This document shows positions 29,223 through 39,036 of a DNA stretch of 64,000 nt, in pieces. The position numbers and the translations under genes are program-made. The stretch comes from Stentor roeselii (taxonomy: Eukaryota > Ciliophora > Heterotrichea > Heterotrichida > Stentoridae). The notes beneath the pieces are model-generated. The model worked only from the letters and a program-made list of their open reading frames with translations. It was not told where the DNA came from and did no database searches. Numbering within the stretch: the stretch's first letter is position 1; each line of letters starts with the position of its first letter. The stretch covers positions 110,948 through 174,947 of the forward strand of contig RSEH01000069.1 of the NCBI GenBank assembly GCA_006503475.1, written 5' to 3'.

Positions 29223-29960
29223 ATGGATAAAAAAAAGAAGTCAACCTGCGGATGTCTGAGTTTCCTTCGCAAGAAAAAAACATCCTCAGTACAAAAAGCT
29301 GAAGATTCCCAAAAAAATCAATCAATTCCCTTCGTCCAAGAAAGAATCCTGCCAGGCGAGGTGCAAGTAAATCGTTCATCATCATCATACCCTCGCCATT
29401 CAACAATAGTACCTCCTCTATCCCAACGCCCCTCTTTTTACCCTTCAAGCCACCCTGACAGTGCAGGATGTTTTTCATTTACAAGAGAAACTTCAGTTTC
29501 TAGACCGACTTACAAGGAACTTCCTATTATTTCTGCAGTTCCTTTAGAAGTTCAAGAAAAAAGTGAAAAAATTGATAAAATTGAAGAAATCTCGAATTTT
29601 CAACTGGATATCAAGGAAAATGCTGGAAAAGAAGGAAATCATGAAGGCCTTAATGAAAAAAATCCTCATTTTTTTGCTTCTTCGGGACCTTCTCCTGAAT
29701 GGCTGGTCGGAACAAGCAAGTTTGCTTCTCCGGCTCTTGCCTCGATTGGATTGAGTCCTGTTCGGATGGATGATAATTATGAAGACTTTGCTGATGTTGT
29801 CTATCTGATGAAAACTTCAGCTTGTCATCAGAGGGTACCTGATATCTTTGGACAAAATTGTATTAGACCTAGGTTTTTGCCTGTTATTAAACCCACGACT
29901 CCTGCTTTTTTTGCTAAGAGGAGGCCTTGTCCTATTTTTAAACAGGAAAAGAATTTATAA
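29223..29960 (+). CDS. Hypothetical protein, tandem-paralogue family A (copy 1)
   Basis: The 245-residue protein is unrecognised by name but is a diverged paralogue of the next gene on this strand (30755-31456). Both begin MDK-x-K and share a C-terminal block of about 75 residues: P-x-W-L-x-G, LSPV, a D/Y-x-L-x-K-T helix, PD-x-F, then PVIKPTTPAFFAKRR (here about 223-237). The N-terminus is basic with Cys residues (KKKKSTCGCLSFLRKKK), a pattern that could be palmitoylated. The middle is Ser/Pro/Glu-rich and probably disordered. A short conserved module at the end of a disordered chain suggests a docking or targeting peptide; the partner is unknown. Confidence 0.7.
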   Translation: MDKKKKSTCGCLSFLRKKKTSSVQKAEDSQKNQSIPFVQERILPGEVQVNRSSSSYPRHSTIVPPLSQRPSFYPSSHPDSAGCFSFTRETSVSRPTYKELPIISAVPLEVQEKSEKIDKIEEISNFQLDIKENAGKEGNHEGLNEKNPHFFASSGPSPEWLVGTSKFASPALASIGLSPVRMDDNYEDFADVVYLMKTSACHQRVPDIFGQNCIRPRFLPVIKPTTPAFFAKRRPCPIFKQEKNL

Positions 29961-30754
29961 AGGTTGATTAACTATGTAAGATTTTAAGGTGGTAGTAGTG
30001 GAATGGGTTTTGAGTTTTTTTAGAAAGTGATGTGTTTTAGGGTGTCTGTAAGTTGAATAGAAATGTTTATAAATTTGGTTTTTCATTTGACTTTATAATT
30101 GGAGTCAACTTGGTATATTTATTACAAGTACATCTAAAAAAATATGTGATTTTTATCTTGTTTTATTTATCAGCAGATCTAGTTTTTATTTTTCTTATTA
30201 GGTTGATTCATAGTCCCAAATGAAAAATTTTCTGAAGTCATCTTAAAGTAATAATTAACCAGATAAATTTTTAAAAATTATATAAAGATGCATAAAAGTG
30301 ATGCAATCTTTAATCGATATCATTTCCCTACTGAGAAGATTAAAATATGTTAATGTATTCAAAATTTCAATCTAATACAACAAATATCTTCACAGTTTTT
30401 AAATATATGTTAAATCAAGTAAAGTAAATTTTTAATGTAAATGGTACTTCATTTTTTAATAGATCTTATCCGAATAATTTCCCACTTCAACAAAACCCAA
30501 ATAAACTCTATAAATAATCCTTCCAATATCATTCCTTCAATACATACTTCCCAATACCTCAAAATTTTTCCAATTTTCACTAAAATCAACAACTTTTCAG
30601 TCTTAAACACAAACTAAACAAAAACATAAACCTATTTAAAAAAACTCAAATAACCGTAATTAATTTCTAAAATCAACTCATATATTCCCCTAAAGTTTGC
30701 AAAGATTATAAATTTCCTGACCCTTATTCTTAAGTCCTCAAAAACTTTTAATAA
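29961..30754. other. Intergenic region between the paired paralogues
   Basis: No gene seen. About 29961-30070 is G/T-rich (3' flank of copy 1), the middle is AT-rich, and about 30480-30650 is G-depleted and C/A-rich (5' flank of copy 2). Confidence 0.5.
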
Positions 30755-31456
30755 ATGGACAAAAATAAAAGGCGAAATTCTCAAGGTCGACTCATCATCA
30801 AAAACCTGAAAGAGTCTGATTCTCGAGTACCTGATGATATGAATTCACCAAAATCAATTCCAAAACTGGCCAGTTCGTCGATAAAGTTAAAGGAACTACA
30901 GACAAATCCGAACATTAATCAAAGTCCTGGCCTTTTGACTACTACAAGCCCTAATTTAAGTCCTTCGTCTTTGCCTGGTACTTCGGGACAAGTTCTAGCT
31001 TTTAATCAAAAGACACCTACTCAGGGGTCAATCAAGAAACTTCCTACTGTCAAAGAAGCCTTGATGATTAAAGTTAGATCTCAGAGGACTGGATTGATTC
31101 AAATGAATCGTTTTAAATTTGAGAAAAACGATGAAAAAATTCGAGAAAAATTTAAATCAACTAGTCCTCATTTCCTTGAAATTCCGAATTATCCTCCTGA
31201 CTGGCTTAAAGGAAGCTGTCAGGATCATATGCTTGATTCGTCCATTAAATTAAGTCCTGTTGAAAACAAACAGATAAATGACGATCTTTCTGATATCAAA
31301 TTTTTGGCAAAAACTCTTTGTATTCGTTTGAATACCCCTCCACCTGATGTTTTCACCGAAACATACCAGAAACCAAATCAGATGCCTATTTTAAAGCCCA
31401 CATCTCCAATTTTCGTACTAAGAAGGAGAGGTTTTCGTTATTTCAATGAAGAATAG
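30755..31456 (+). CDS. Hypothetical protein, tandem-paralogue family A (copy 2)
   Basis: The 233-residue protein is the second member of the family seen at 29223-29960. Its C-terminus repeats the shared block: PPDWLKG, LSPV, a D-x-KFLAKT helix, PPDVF, then MPILKPTSPIFVLRRRGF. Residues 35-100 are Ser/Pro/Thr-rich and probably disordered. It lacks the Cys-containing basic N-terminus of copy 1, so any membrane targeting would differ. Divergence outside the C-terminal block is high, which implies an old duplication with selection on the block. Function unknown. Confidence 0.7.
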   Translation: MDKNKRRNSQGRLIIKNLKESDSRVPDDMNSPKSIPKLASSSIKLKELQTNPNINQSPGLLTTTSPNLSPSSLPGTSGQVLAFNQKTPTQGSIKKLPTVKEALMIKVRSQRTGLIQMNRFKFEKNDEKIREKFKSTSPHFLEIPNYPPDWLKGSCQDHMLDSSIKLSPVENKQINDDLSDIKFLAKTLCIRLNTPPPDVFTETYQKPNQMPILKPTSPIFVLRRRGFRYFNEE

Positions 31457-31889
31457 GGTTTTAATCGTTAATTCATTATTTTAAATTTGAGTGTATTAAC
31501 TATTCTTTCATGAATGGTGTTAGGTGCTATTCTTACGTTAATAATAATATTTACAATGATTAAATATTTGAGAATTACAAAAATCACCTCATAAAAGTAA
31601 ATTATTATTAGTGAACATTATAATCTTTAATTGTTGTGCAATGAGAATTATTAGACAGTAATAATAGCAAATATCAAGAATGGGATTGATAATTAGATTA
31701 ATTCATTATAAAATAATTTATCGAAAATAATAAACATTTGCTTAACAACTACTAATTCCTCTTTTTCAAGCTTTATTATATTTCTAGTAAAACTAAACTA
31801 AAAATAAATCATCATCTAAGCCTCAAATCATATAAAACCCCATCATTTAAACAAACCAAAATAAAAACATCCTTAATTAACTAATCTAT
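31457..31889. other. Convergent intergenic region
   Basis: No gene seen. It is AT-rich; the right end (about 31740-31890) is G-poor on the plus strand, as in other 3' flanks of minus-strand genes. Confidence 0.5.
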
Positions 31890-33644
31890 TCACTTCATAC
31901 TAAGCATCTTGGCTTTTTTCTTTTTCGACCAATTCAAAACCACACTTTTAATAATCTCCATCTGATCAACAATCCCAGAAGTATCCGGCGACAATTCCGA
32001 TATATCCGCCCTAAGCACAAAGCTAAGATTAGCCATATACTCCTTAATCTTAATAGTCAAATCCATGGCTTCAGAAATATCATAAATCCCTGCAGCCATA
32101 TTTCCAAGAATACAACTAAAAGTAGTAACAATCTGCAATTCTTTCTTCGAGAACCCTCCACTTTTATTCCCAAGTTGCAAGACCGCGAAAATTCCATTAT
32201 TCGGTCCAAGACAACAGCTCATAAGACTAAGATTCAAATCAGGAGTTCCAGCAATATTATCAATTTCAGGATTATACAAATTCCTTTTCTTCACATTATC
32301 AAAAATCATCACACCTCTCGACTTGTAAGTCTCTCCAGTGAGTCCCATGTTGATCGGAAACCTGATAATGTCCTGAGAAAATAACTGGTTCGGCTCAGAT
32401 GAATAAGCCATCGTGTAAGACTCTTGCCCGTCCTCATCAATAAAAACTATTCCAGCTGATTCACATTCGAAGAACTTGGGCAGGGTGTAATGAATGGCAT
32501 GAGCTAAACTTTGATGATTTCTTGATTTTGAGATATGTGAAGAGACTTCAACGATATCGACTAGTTGTTTTTTCAAGGCTTTTTCACGGTCATTGGAAAG
32601 GACCAGGCGAGTCATGACAGCAGCGGCTTGAGTCATGATAGAAAATATTTTTTCACAGTGACTGTCGAATTGCTTGTCAGAGCTGATGCATTGAATAATG
32701 ACGGAAGTTTCTCGAAGAACACTGATACTGCCGATTAACTTTTCACTTGACTTGAAACTTGGAAGCACGTCTTCGAGTTTGGAAAAAAAAGGCTCGATCA
32801 CGTCACAGGACGGGTCAGTGTGAACTTGAATCCAGCTGTTGTTAAACAAAACTCTTTGAACATGCTGCACTGACTGGAAGTACCTTAAGTAAAAACGCTG
32901 CAGGTCTTGAGATATCAAATAAATCGTCACTTTATTTGAAGGTAAAAGTGACTTGCAAGCAGTGCAGATTTTTGTAAATAAAATCAAAAGATTAGAACTT
33001 TCTGACATTTCTTTAATCACTCCTTCTAAAGATGAGTAACTTTTAAAGAAGGACTTTTCGTTGTGAGTACGACTTGAATCTGATGATCTTTTTGTTGATA
33101 ATTCCTCGTCGTTTGAAGGAAGATCGAGAGGGATGAACCGGTTTGCAGTGTTTTGCATTATCATCTTTCGGTACCTTTTTATACTTCCTTCGATTCGCCT
33201 GTTTTCTTGTTGGATTGCTTCGTATTTTTTCTTGGTTCTTTCAGCGTCGAGACGGTATTTTTCGATTTCGTTGTGAGATTCTTCTAGTTGTTTTTTTATG
33301 TCGTTCACGATGATGTCTTGTAAAAAATAACTGATGTCTGGAGAACTTAGGTCAAGCTTTTCAGATAAAAGGGCCTTGTTCACTTGTTGTAATTTGTCGG
33401 TTTGGATTGAAAGGTCTGATACTGTTTTTTCGAGAAGTTTTATTCGTTCTCGGCAAAGTTTTACTAGGGTTTCCATTTCGGTTAATTTTAGTTTCAGACT
33501 TTTCAGGTTCGCGTCTTGCGAACTTGTGCTTCGACGGTGGTCTAAACAGGGAAACTCGACTAGGTTTCCTTTCAATGATTCGTATCCTTGAAGGGTTCTT
33601 CCTAGATCGTTTGCTGTCCCAATACTGTTGCGAAGACTTCTCAT
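31890..33644 (-). CDS. Coiled-coil protein with two GAF-like domains
   Basis: I use the ATG at 33644 (584 residues, MRSLRNSIGTANDLG). Residues 45-160 form a coiled coil. A weaker GAF-like domain follows (about 215-348) and a clearer GAF domain at about 368-520: a helix, ECESAGIVFID, FPINMGLTGETYKS, then GIFAVLQLGNKSGGFSKKE and a closing helix. GAF domains bind cyclic nucleotides, other small ligands or dimerise. The NKFDE cyclic-nucleotide motif is only partly evident, so the ligand is uncertain. No catalytic domain is attached, so this is probably a regulatory or structural ciliary/cytoskeletal protein; GAF coiled-coil proteins are common in ciliates. Stop TGA. Confidence 0.82.
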   Translation of the reverse strand: MRSLRNSIGTANDLGRTLQGYESLKGNLVEFPCLDHRRSTSSQDANLKSLKLKLTEMETLVKLCRERIKLLEKTVSDLSIQTDKLQQVNKALLSEKLDLSSPDISYFLQDIIVNDIKKQLEESHNEIEKYRLDAERTKKKYEAIQQENRRIEGSIKRYRKMIMQNTANRFIPLDLPSNDEELSTKRSSDSSRTHNEKSFFKSYSSLEGVIKEMSESSNLLILFTKICTACKSLLPSNKVTIYLISQDLQRFYLRYFQSVQHVQRVLFNNSWIQVHTDPSCDVIEPFFSKLEDVLPSFKSSEKLIGSISVLRETSVIIQCISSDKQFDSHCEKIFSIMTQAAAVMTRLVLSNDREKALKKQLVDIVEVSSHISKSRNHQSLAHAIHYTLPKFFECESAGIVFIDEDGQESYTMAYSSEPNQLFSQDIIRFPINMGLTGETYKSRGVMIFDNVKKRNLYNPEIDNIAGTPDLNLSLMSCCLGPNNGIFAVLQLGNKSGGFSKKELQIVTTFSCILGNMAAGIYDISEAMDLTIKIKEYMANLSFVLRADISELSPDTSGIVDQMEIIKSVVLNWSKKKKAKMLSMK

Positions 33645-33938
33645 ATTAATAGAGCAATGTATATTTTGAAGTATTATCAATGAACTTAAACTATTTCGAG
33701 CAAGGCAACAAAGAAAGAAAATTTTGCCTTGAATGCATACAGAAGCAATTGTAAAAATTTACAAGATTGGTTTTGGTCTATGAATAAAAAGAAAATTAAC
33801 TAGAGACTATCCTTTATTTCAATTTTCATCTTTAGTCCTTTCAACCCAAAAGACCATTTACACCTCATCCAATTAAAAAAAAATTCAATTTCTCTAAATT
33901 TTCAAATCTTTTAATTAAAACCTTCATCCATTAATTCT

Positions 33939-34334
33939 TTAAAACTTAAGTAATCTTTGTAAGCTCAAGTTAATCAATTTGCACTTCTCACTCCTCACAC
34001 GATTGACGACAAACTTACATTCTAAATAATCCTTACTTTCCTTAATCTCCACTGCTTTAAAAGTCCTAGCCAAAGTTTCTTCAGTTGAAAAAATCGGGAC
34101 GATTTTTTCATTACTTTCCAGATTCCTTCTTTTTTTATGATTTTTCGGTCGGTCTTCAGTAATTCCATTATTTTTCCCCTGAAATTTAAACCCCTGATCA
34201 AAAAAAATAATATCCTGAGTGTCTTCAGCTTTCCTTCCCTTTACTCCAATATAAATTTCTTTGCTAATCACTTTATAAATAAGTGTCTCAACAAGTACAG
34301 TCAAAATAACAGCAAGTCTCTCACGTTTTTCCAT
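33939..34334 (-). CDS. Small hypothetical protein (131 residues)
   Basis: An open frame runs from ATG (context ataaATG, the common start context here) to its stop. The product is basic with a hydrophobic N-terminal stretch (RLAVILTVLVETLIYKVI, about residues 6-23) that is mixed in character and may be a buried helix rather than a membrane anchor. No known domain. It is divergent from the coiled-coil gene, with 65 bp between start codons. I consider it real because of the start context, length and placement, but it has no homology support. Confidence 0.6.
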   Translation of the reverse strand: MEKRERLAVILTVLVETLIYKVISKEIYIGVKGRKAEDTQDIIFFDQGFKFQGKNNGITEDRPKNHKKRRNLESNEKIVPIFSTEETLARTFKAVEIKESKDYLECKFVVNRVRSEKCKLINLSLQRLLKF

Positions 34335-34399
34335 TTATAAACCCAAAGATCATCTTCGCTGTTCAGAAAACTTTTTCCGCATTTTTTTCCGCTTTTATA

Positions 34400-36334
34400 A
34401 TGAAAACCTCAGCAGAAGAAGTGCTGAACCACCTGGCTCCTCGCATAAAGTTCTTAGAAAAAAGTTACTCATCATCCTACATTCTAATCTCAAAAGTCCT
34501 GCTAATGAAACAGGCAGATTTGGTGAATTCAAGCAAAATGCTTCCAGTTCGAGACGCTTTCAAAGCCCTTCCAAAGCCGGAGTTTTCAGTGGACGACCAG
34601 AAAGAAGTAATAGAAAAAGTTTTGGAAACAGCGAGAACAGCTTTGAAAGAAAAATGTGAAAAAGTTGCAAATTGTGAAAATTTTCAAATTTCTGAAGTTT
34701 TTGAAGTATTTGAAAAGTTTTTGAGTTCAGTGTTGAGGTATTCTCAGGGAAAGATGATTGAAACAGTGCTTCCTAAACCTGTGAGTCGGGCAGGTGAGCG
34801 GGTGATTAAATACACTGCTCAGAAAATCACGGTTTTTCAAAAAGAAGCAAGAAGACCGTCAGTTGACAGAAACCGTTCTCGAGACTTGACGCCGAAAAGG
34901 CCGCCTTCAGCGAACTTGTCCGTCAGTCCTTCAGACAAGAAGATCCATCATGTCAATCAAGAGAACCAGGAACTTAAAGAAACTCTTAAAAAAATCATAG
35001 AAGAAAGAGATATTCTTAAAGTTTGGAAGGAAAACATGCTTAAAGCCCCTGCAAGTCTCTCAGAAGAGTGCAACTCTATCATTAAACAACAGGAACTTTT
35101 TATCAAACAACTTCTTATCAGCAATAAAGTCCTCATCAGTAAATTACAAGCATTAGTCGCTTCAGTTCTTCGTTTTTTAAAAGAAACTTCTACTTTTCAA
35201 AAGACAACTCGTGAAAAAGAAGGGTTCAGCTCGTTTGACTCTTATGAGACTGAAAAAAGTAAATTAAAAATCAAGTTGAAAGAATTGGCAGAAGTAAAAG
35301 ATGGTCAAGTCTTTGTTTTCGACTTTCCCTTCTTTTCACCCAACGGGTCTTTTGACTTTTCTCAGTTCACTGAAAAGTACCTGGCAGTTCAAAGCGAAAG
35401 CCAAACTTTGAAGATCCAAGTGAAAGATCTTCATAAAAAAATAAGAAAACTCGAATGTCGCAGTCCTGAAAGGTCTTTTTTTGCTAGTCCAGAAAAGTCA
35501 TTTTTGCTTAGTCCTGAAAAAATCACTGAAAGTCCTTCAAAAAAAAATGAAATTGTCAAAAACTGGGCCTTGGGGCAAGTCAGGGTGTTAAGTGGTTATT
35601 TCGAGAAGGTTTTTCAAGATATCAGCAGAAAAATGACTGAAAAGGAAAATGCCTTAGTTGAGATTCGGACTAAATTCGTTGATAATCTCGGCGAAAATTT
35701 GAAAATGTTAATTGAATTGAAAAATAACGTAAAAAAGTCCATCGGGCACGAAGGTTCTGAAAGTGTCGGGCAACATATAAAGGAACTAGAGACTCTTATT
35801 GAACAAAATCGGTTTTACAAGGAAAATGAAATCAAGGAACTCAGTCAAGCCGTTGAAAATCTTCAGTCTCAGAAGAACTTGAATGAGGAAAACCTGAGAC
35901 TTGTGGAGAAGGAAAATTGGGAACTGAAACAAAAGATCCTCACGCTTCTTGATGTCGAAGCTGCTTTGAACCAGGCAAGAAATCTTAATGAAGAACTCGA
36001 AGGCCAAATCGCTATTTTAAATAAAAGAATCAGAGAAATGAAGCAAAAGGAAATGGCTTCTGAGCAGCTTGTTTATCAAAAAAGCATTCTTGAACTACAA
36101 GCTAATAAAATCAAGGACGACTTGGAACAGAGGGAAAAGATGATTGAAGAGCTTAACCAGGTTATTTCTCTTGAAAGGATCAAGTTTTCTGCTGAACTTC
36201 AGCAGGTGATGCTCAGGGAAACTTCTACTCAGAAAGAACTGGAGTTGGTGAAAATTGAAATGGATACTTATAAGATGCAGATCAGTGTTCTGGAGAATAT
36301 TAACCAGGACTTAGAAAAAAAACTAGTGGGTTAA
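34400..36334 (+). CDS. Large coiled-coil protein with SPEK motifs
   Basis: The 644-residue protein begins with a globular helical region (1-130) and a basic Ser/Pro-rich linker (about 150-185). Extended coiled coils cover about 195-260, 330-350 and 390-644. Three closely spaced S-P-E-R/K repeats (SPERSFFASPEKSFLLSPEK, about 354-373) match proline-directed kinase sites with basic +3 residues, so the coil could be regulated by CDK- or MAPK-like kinases. There is no motor or other domain. A cytoskeletal, basal-body or cortical scaffold role is plausible only from the architecture. Start context ttataATG. Confidence 0.75.
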   Translation: MKTSAEEVLNHLAPRIKFLEKSYSSSYILISKVLLMKQADLVNSSKMLPVRDAFKALPKPEFSVDDQKEVIEKVLETARTALKEKCEKVANCENFQISEVFEVFEKFLSSVLRYSQGKMIETVLPKPVSRAGERVIKYTAQKITVFQKEARRPSVDRNRSRDLTPKRPPSANLSVSPSDKKIHHVNQENQELKETLKKIIEERDILKVWKENMLKAPASLSEECNSIIKQQELFIKQLLISNKVLISKLQALVASVLRFLKETSTFQKTTREKEGFSSFDSYETEKSKLKIKLKELAEVKDGQVFVFDFPFFSPNGSFDFSQFTEKYLAVQSESQTLKIQVKDLHKKIRKLECRSPERSFFASPEKSFLLSPEKITESPSKKNEIVKNWALGQVRVLSGYFEKVFQDISRKMTEKENALVEIRTKFVDNLGENLKMLIELKNNVKKSIGHEGSESVGQHIKELETLIEQNRFYKENEIKELSQAVENLQSQKNLNEENLRLVEKENWELKQKILTLLDVEAALNQARNLNEELEGQIAILNKRIREMKQKEMASEQLVYQKSILELQANKIKDDLEQREKMIEELNQVISLERIKFSAELQQVMLRETSTQKELELVKIEMDTYKMQISVLENINQDLEKKLVG

Positions 36335-36463
36335 GTTAATGTCGTTTATGTGAGTCTGCTAGTTGTATCATCCCAATGAAAAGTTTCTGGAGTTTATTTT
36401 AAATCTAATCATTAACTTCCATTAAAAGGTCTTTAGTCCTTTAATCTTGAGACTTTTATAAAT

Positions 36464-37267
36464 ATGCAGAATCTAGCATCTAAAACTTATCTTTTTCTTG
36501 AGTTATTGAGCCACTTAAATTACCAAGAAATCGCCTTTTTACGATCGGTCTCAAGATTTTTTAGAGATCGAATTGATAATATTGATATCTGGTCGAAAGT
36601 TATAGAGAGAGATTACCCCAATCTTGTCTTTCTTTGTGAACCGACGACAACGATAAGTCTCTCGCTGTTGAAAAATAAACTGAAGTTTAAAGAACTTAGT
36701 CCTGAGCAGAACATCAACGTAGGGATTTTCGGGTCCATGGGAATCTTTCCAACCGAACTCAACGAGTCTGAGTCTTTAAAAAGGTCTGGCTTTTTAGGAA
36801 GTATGAAAGAATTCGTATGCAATCTCGGATACTGCAGGTTCAACATTGTTGCCTTTCCAAAAGTCGCTGATGGGAAGTGCCAGAAAAGGTTAATCTCCAC
36901 TTTTTTGATACTTGCGAAAGAAGAGGGCGATTGGGAAAATACTCTCAGTAAAATGATTGAAGAAACTTTGCAAATTGGAATCGGAAAGTTCGTTGTTGGA
37001 CTCAGAGCGAATGAAAATCATCCTTTTGTTGCACAGTTAAAGGAAAGGCTGAAGTATGTTGTTGTTGTTGACTCTTGTACTAAAGAGAATGTTAAGAAAA
37101 TGATGATCGCCTTGAAGGCTGCTTATAGTGATACGGATTTGGTTAATACTGAGGAAAGCTTGATTACCCCGGAAAGTGTTAGCTTGCTTTATCCCCCTGC
37201 TCCTACTCCTACCCCTACCACTGCACCTGAAACTAATGAGAAGAAAAAGAAATGCTTAGTGTTTTAG
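36464..37267 (+). CDS. F-box protein fused to a degenerate Ras/Rab-like GTPase domain with a CaaX box
   Basis: The 267-residue protein starts with an F-box-like helix set (about 8-50: FLELLSHLNYQEIAFLRSVSRFFRD). Residues 84-222 follow a Ras/Rab fold order: a beta strand and loop NVGIFGSMGIF at the P-loop place but without GKS/T; VVGLRANEN where NKxD should be; and VVVDSCTKENVKKMMIALKAA matching the G5 SAK/last-helix region. The nucleotide-binding residues are lost, so it is probably a pseudo-GTPase. A Pro/Thr linker leads to KKKKCLVF, a polybasic CaaX motif (Cys264) suited to geranylgeranyl or farnesyl transfer. F-box proteins recruit substrates to SCF ubiquitin ligases, so this could be a membrane-tethered substrate receptor (inference). 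Confidence 0.75.
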   Translation: MQNLASKTYLFLELLSHLNYQEIAFLRSVSRFFRDRIDNIDIWSKVIERDYPNLVFLCEPTTTISLSLLKNKLKFKELSPEQNINVGIFGSMGIFPTELNESESLKRSGFLGSMKEFVCNLGYCRFNIVAFPKVADGKCQKRLISTFLILAKEEGDWENTLSKMIEETLQIGIGKFVVGLRANENHPFVAQLKERLKYVVVVDSCTKENVKKMMIALKAAYSDTDLVNTEESLITPESVSLLYPPAPTPTPTTAPETNEKKKKCLVF

Positions 37268-37973
37268 ATTAATTCTAGGAAAGTTTGGAGTTTTTATTTG
37301 GGTTGGATGTGGAGTGGATATCGAGGTGGTTTTCATATTGGGAGGATGGTAGGGTTAGTTTATAGGGGAAAATTTAGAGGATTGGATAGAAGAGGAGAAG
37401 TTATTCTTTTTATTAAAAATGTTTAGTAATAATTTGTCTTTTTTTTTGGTTCTAATTATTTGAGTGAATTATTATTTATTTGGGAAGTTATTTCGATTTA
37501 GTATATTTAGAGAGGAATCAGAAAAATTTGAGGCATGGACTATTAAATGATTAGATAGTAGTTAGATACAATTAAGTGATTCTTAATATTGTTATTTTTG
37601 AGTTTTTGTCTATCTGGCACATAAATTAACCTCTTATACTAAACGAATCTGATAGAAAATGTTGAGGGTAAAAGAAGAAAAGTTTAAGAGTAAACTAATA
37701 AGAAGAGTTTAATGATGTTCTTAAATATTCACATGCAAATATTAAGTTTAAATACAAAATTTACAACATCTAAGATAAAAAAATCCTTCTATTTCAAAAA
37801 TTTCAATCAATCCAACAACAAAAATAATGCAGGCTGAATACCTTCTCAAAGAATATTCAATAAAATTATCCAACATTAAAAAATTATTTAAACCTTTAAT
37901 TTCAATCAAGTTTCACTCTTTGTTTAACCTTTTCATCATTCATCAAAGCATCCAACTTAGCCTCCAACAAAAA
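37268..37973. other. Convergent intergenic region
   Basis: No gene I can support. About 37268-37450 is strikingly G/T-rich (3' flank of the F-box gene), the middle is AT-rich, and about 37740-37973 is G-poor (3' flank of the minus-strand gene). A 61-codon frame at 37827 has no supporting features. Confidence 0.5.
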
Positions 37974-38492
37974 CTAAATAATTTCTACCAAGTTAGACTG
38001 CAGATAATTTAAATACTCAACCTGAGCATCAAGATTCACCCCACTAAAACTTTGCTTGGAATTGAAAATATTCGAAAGATTTACCATAAGTGCATCAATT
38101 TCTCTTTTATTCAATTCAATCTTTTTATACTTTTCATAAATTTCTTCACTACTTTCAACAGGTCCATTTCCCTCTAAAACTTTGATTTCAATCATTTTTT
38201 CTTCAATTTTATCAAGTTCTTCAACGACCTGGTTTTGTCTTTCAATGATTCTCGTCAGAATTTGATCCATCTTGTTGTGATGATCACAAACATTCTGTAA
38301 AGTTGACACTGTGTTCATCACTCTAGTTTCATTTTTATAGAGATTTAATACAACTTCTTGGGTTTTTTGACTGAACTTGTCTGATTGGGAAAGATGAAGG
38401 TTGAGATCTTTTTTCCATGATTCACAGAACTGAAAAGCTTCACTTTTAGAAGATAGGTCTTCTGGCTTGGATAAGGAAAATGGTCTCGACAT
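37974..38492 (-). CDS. Coiled-coil protein resembling the Nup62/Nsp1 C-terminal domain
   Basis: Almost the whole 172-residue protein is coiled coil. Its pattern fits the Nsp1_C/Nup62 core: an early Trp-centred helix (FCESWKKDLNLHLSQSDKF, about 22-40), a second helix of the V-x-x-L-x(6)-N type, the D-Q-I-L-x-R-I-I-E-R-Q-N-x-V-x-E-E-L-D segment (about 76-94), and a terminal helix ending in LNYLQSNL. In nuclear pores this domain trimerises with Nup58 and Nup54 in the central channel. The usual N-terminal FG repeats are absent, so it would be a core-only version, a truncated gene, or an unrelated coiled-coil protein. Coiled coils give false matches easily, so the identity is tentative. Start ATG, stop TAG. 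Confidence 0.5.
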   Translation of the reverse strand: MSRPFSLSKPEDLSSKSEAFQFCESWKKDLNLHLSQSDKFSQKTQEVVLNLYKNETRVMNTVSTLQNVCDHHNKMDQILTRIIERQNQVVEELDKIEEKMIEIKVLEGNGPVESSEEIYEKYKKIELNKREIDALMVNLSNIFNSKQSFSGVNLDAQVEYLNYLQSNLVEII

Positions 38493-38736
38493 TTATGAGG
38501 GGAATATTTTTGGTTATATGAGGAAAGATTGATAAAACTAGAGATTTCGCTTTAAGGGAAGAAAGACCTTAAGTAAAATTATTATTTATTAAGATAGGTG
38601 AATTATTTAATAAGTTTAAGCAGCGAAACTTTTTGTCTAAATGAAAGCAGCTCTAAATAAAAGAAAATTCTTCGTATCTGAAAATAGAAGATTAATTTAA
38701 CCTTCCATTAACCATCTTCCTACAGTTCTTAATTAA

Positions 38737-39036
38737 CTACCCGTCAAAACTTTTAGAAAAATTATTGACTTTCTTTCGATTGGTCATCCTGTACTCAAAT
38801 CGCTCTTCCTCGGTCATGAATTCAAGACTTGGTTTTTCAAAAAAAGTAGTGACTTCCTTTTCAGGTGGCAGTATAGGTCTAGTTAAAGAGTAAATCTTGG
38901 AGTGAGTTTTTCCGTTTAAATGCAAAGTATACAAGTTTTCAACCTGGTTCTCCGCAAGAAACTGAGCCATTTTCTTAAACATGAAATAATAATAATTTTC
39001 TCTCTTACCTAGTCTTTCGACCTCCCTCATTACCAT
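38737..39036 (-). CDS. Small hypothetical protein (99 residues)
   Basis: The first in-frame ATG is at 39036 (MVMREVERLG), with a further ATG two codons on. The product is charged, with a Tyr-rich helix (ENYYYFMFKKMAQFL) and an acidic/basic C-terminal end. No known domain. An ATG at 39059 lies in another frame and no 15- or 16-nt intron joins it properly. The gene ends 244 bp from the next minus-strand start. Placement and length make it plausible; nothing more can be said of its role. Confidence 0.5.
   Translation of the reverse strand: MVMREVERLGKRENYYYFMFKKMAQFLAENQVENLYTLHLNGKTHSKIYSLTRPILPPEKEVTTFFEKPSLEFMTEEERFEYRMTNRKKVNNFSKSFDG

Noticed and set aside
37827-38012. 61-codon plus-strand frame
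   Set aside because: AT-rich, overlaps the end of the coiled-coil gene on the other strand, no domain or coding pattern.
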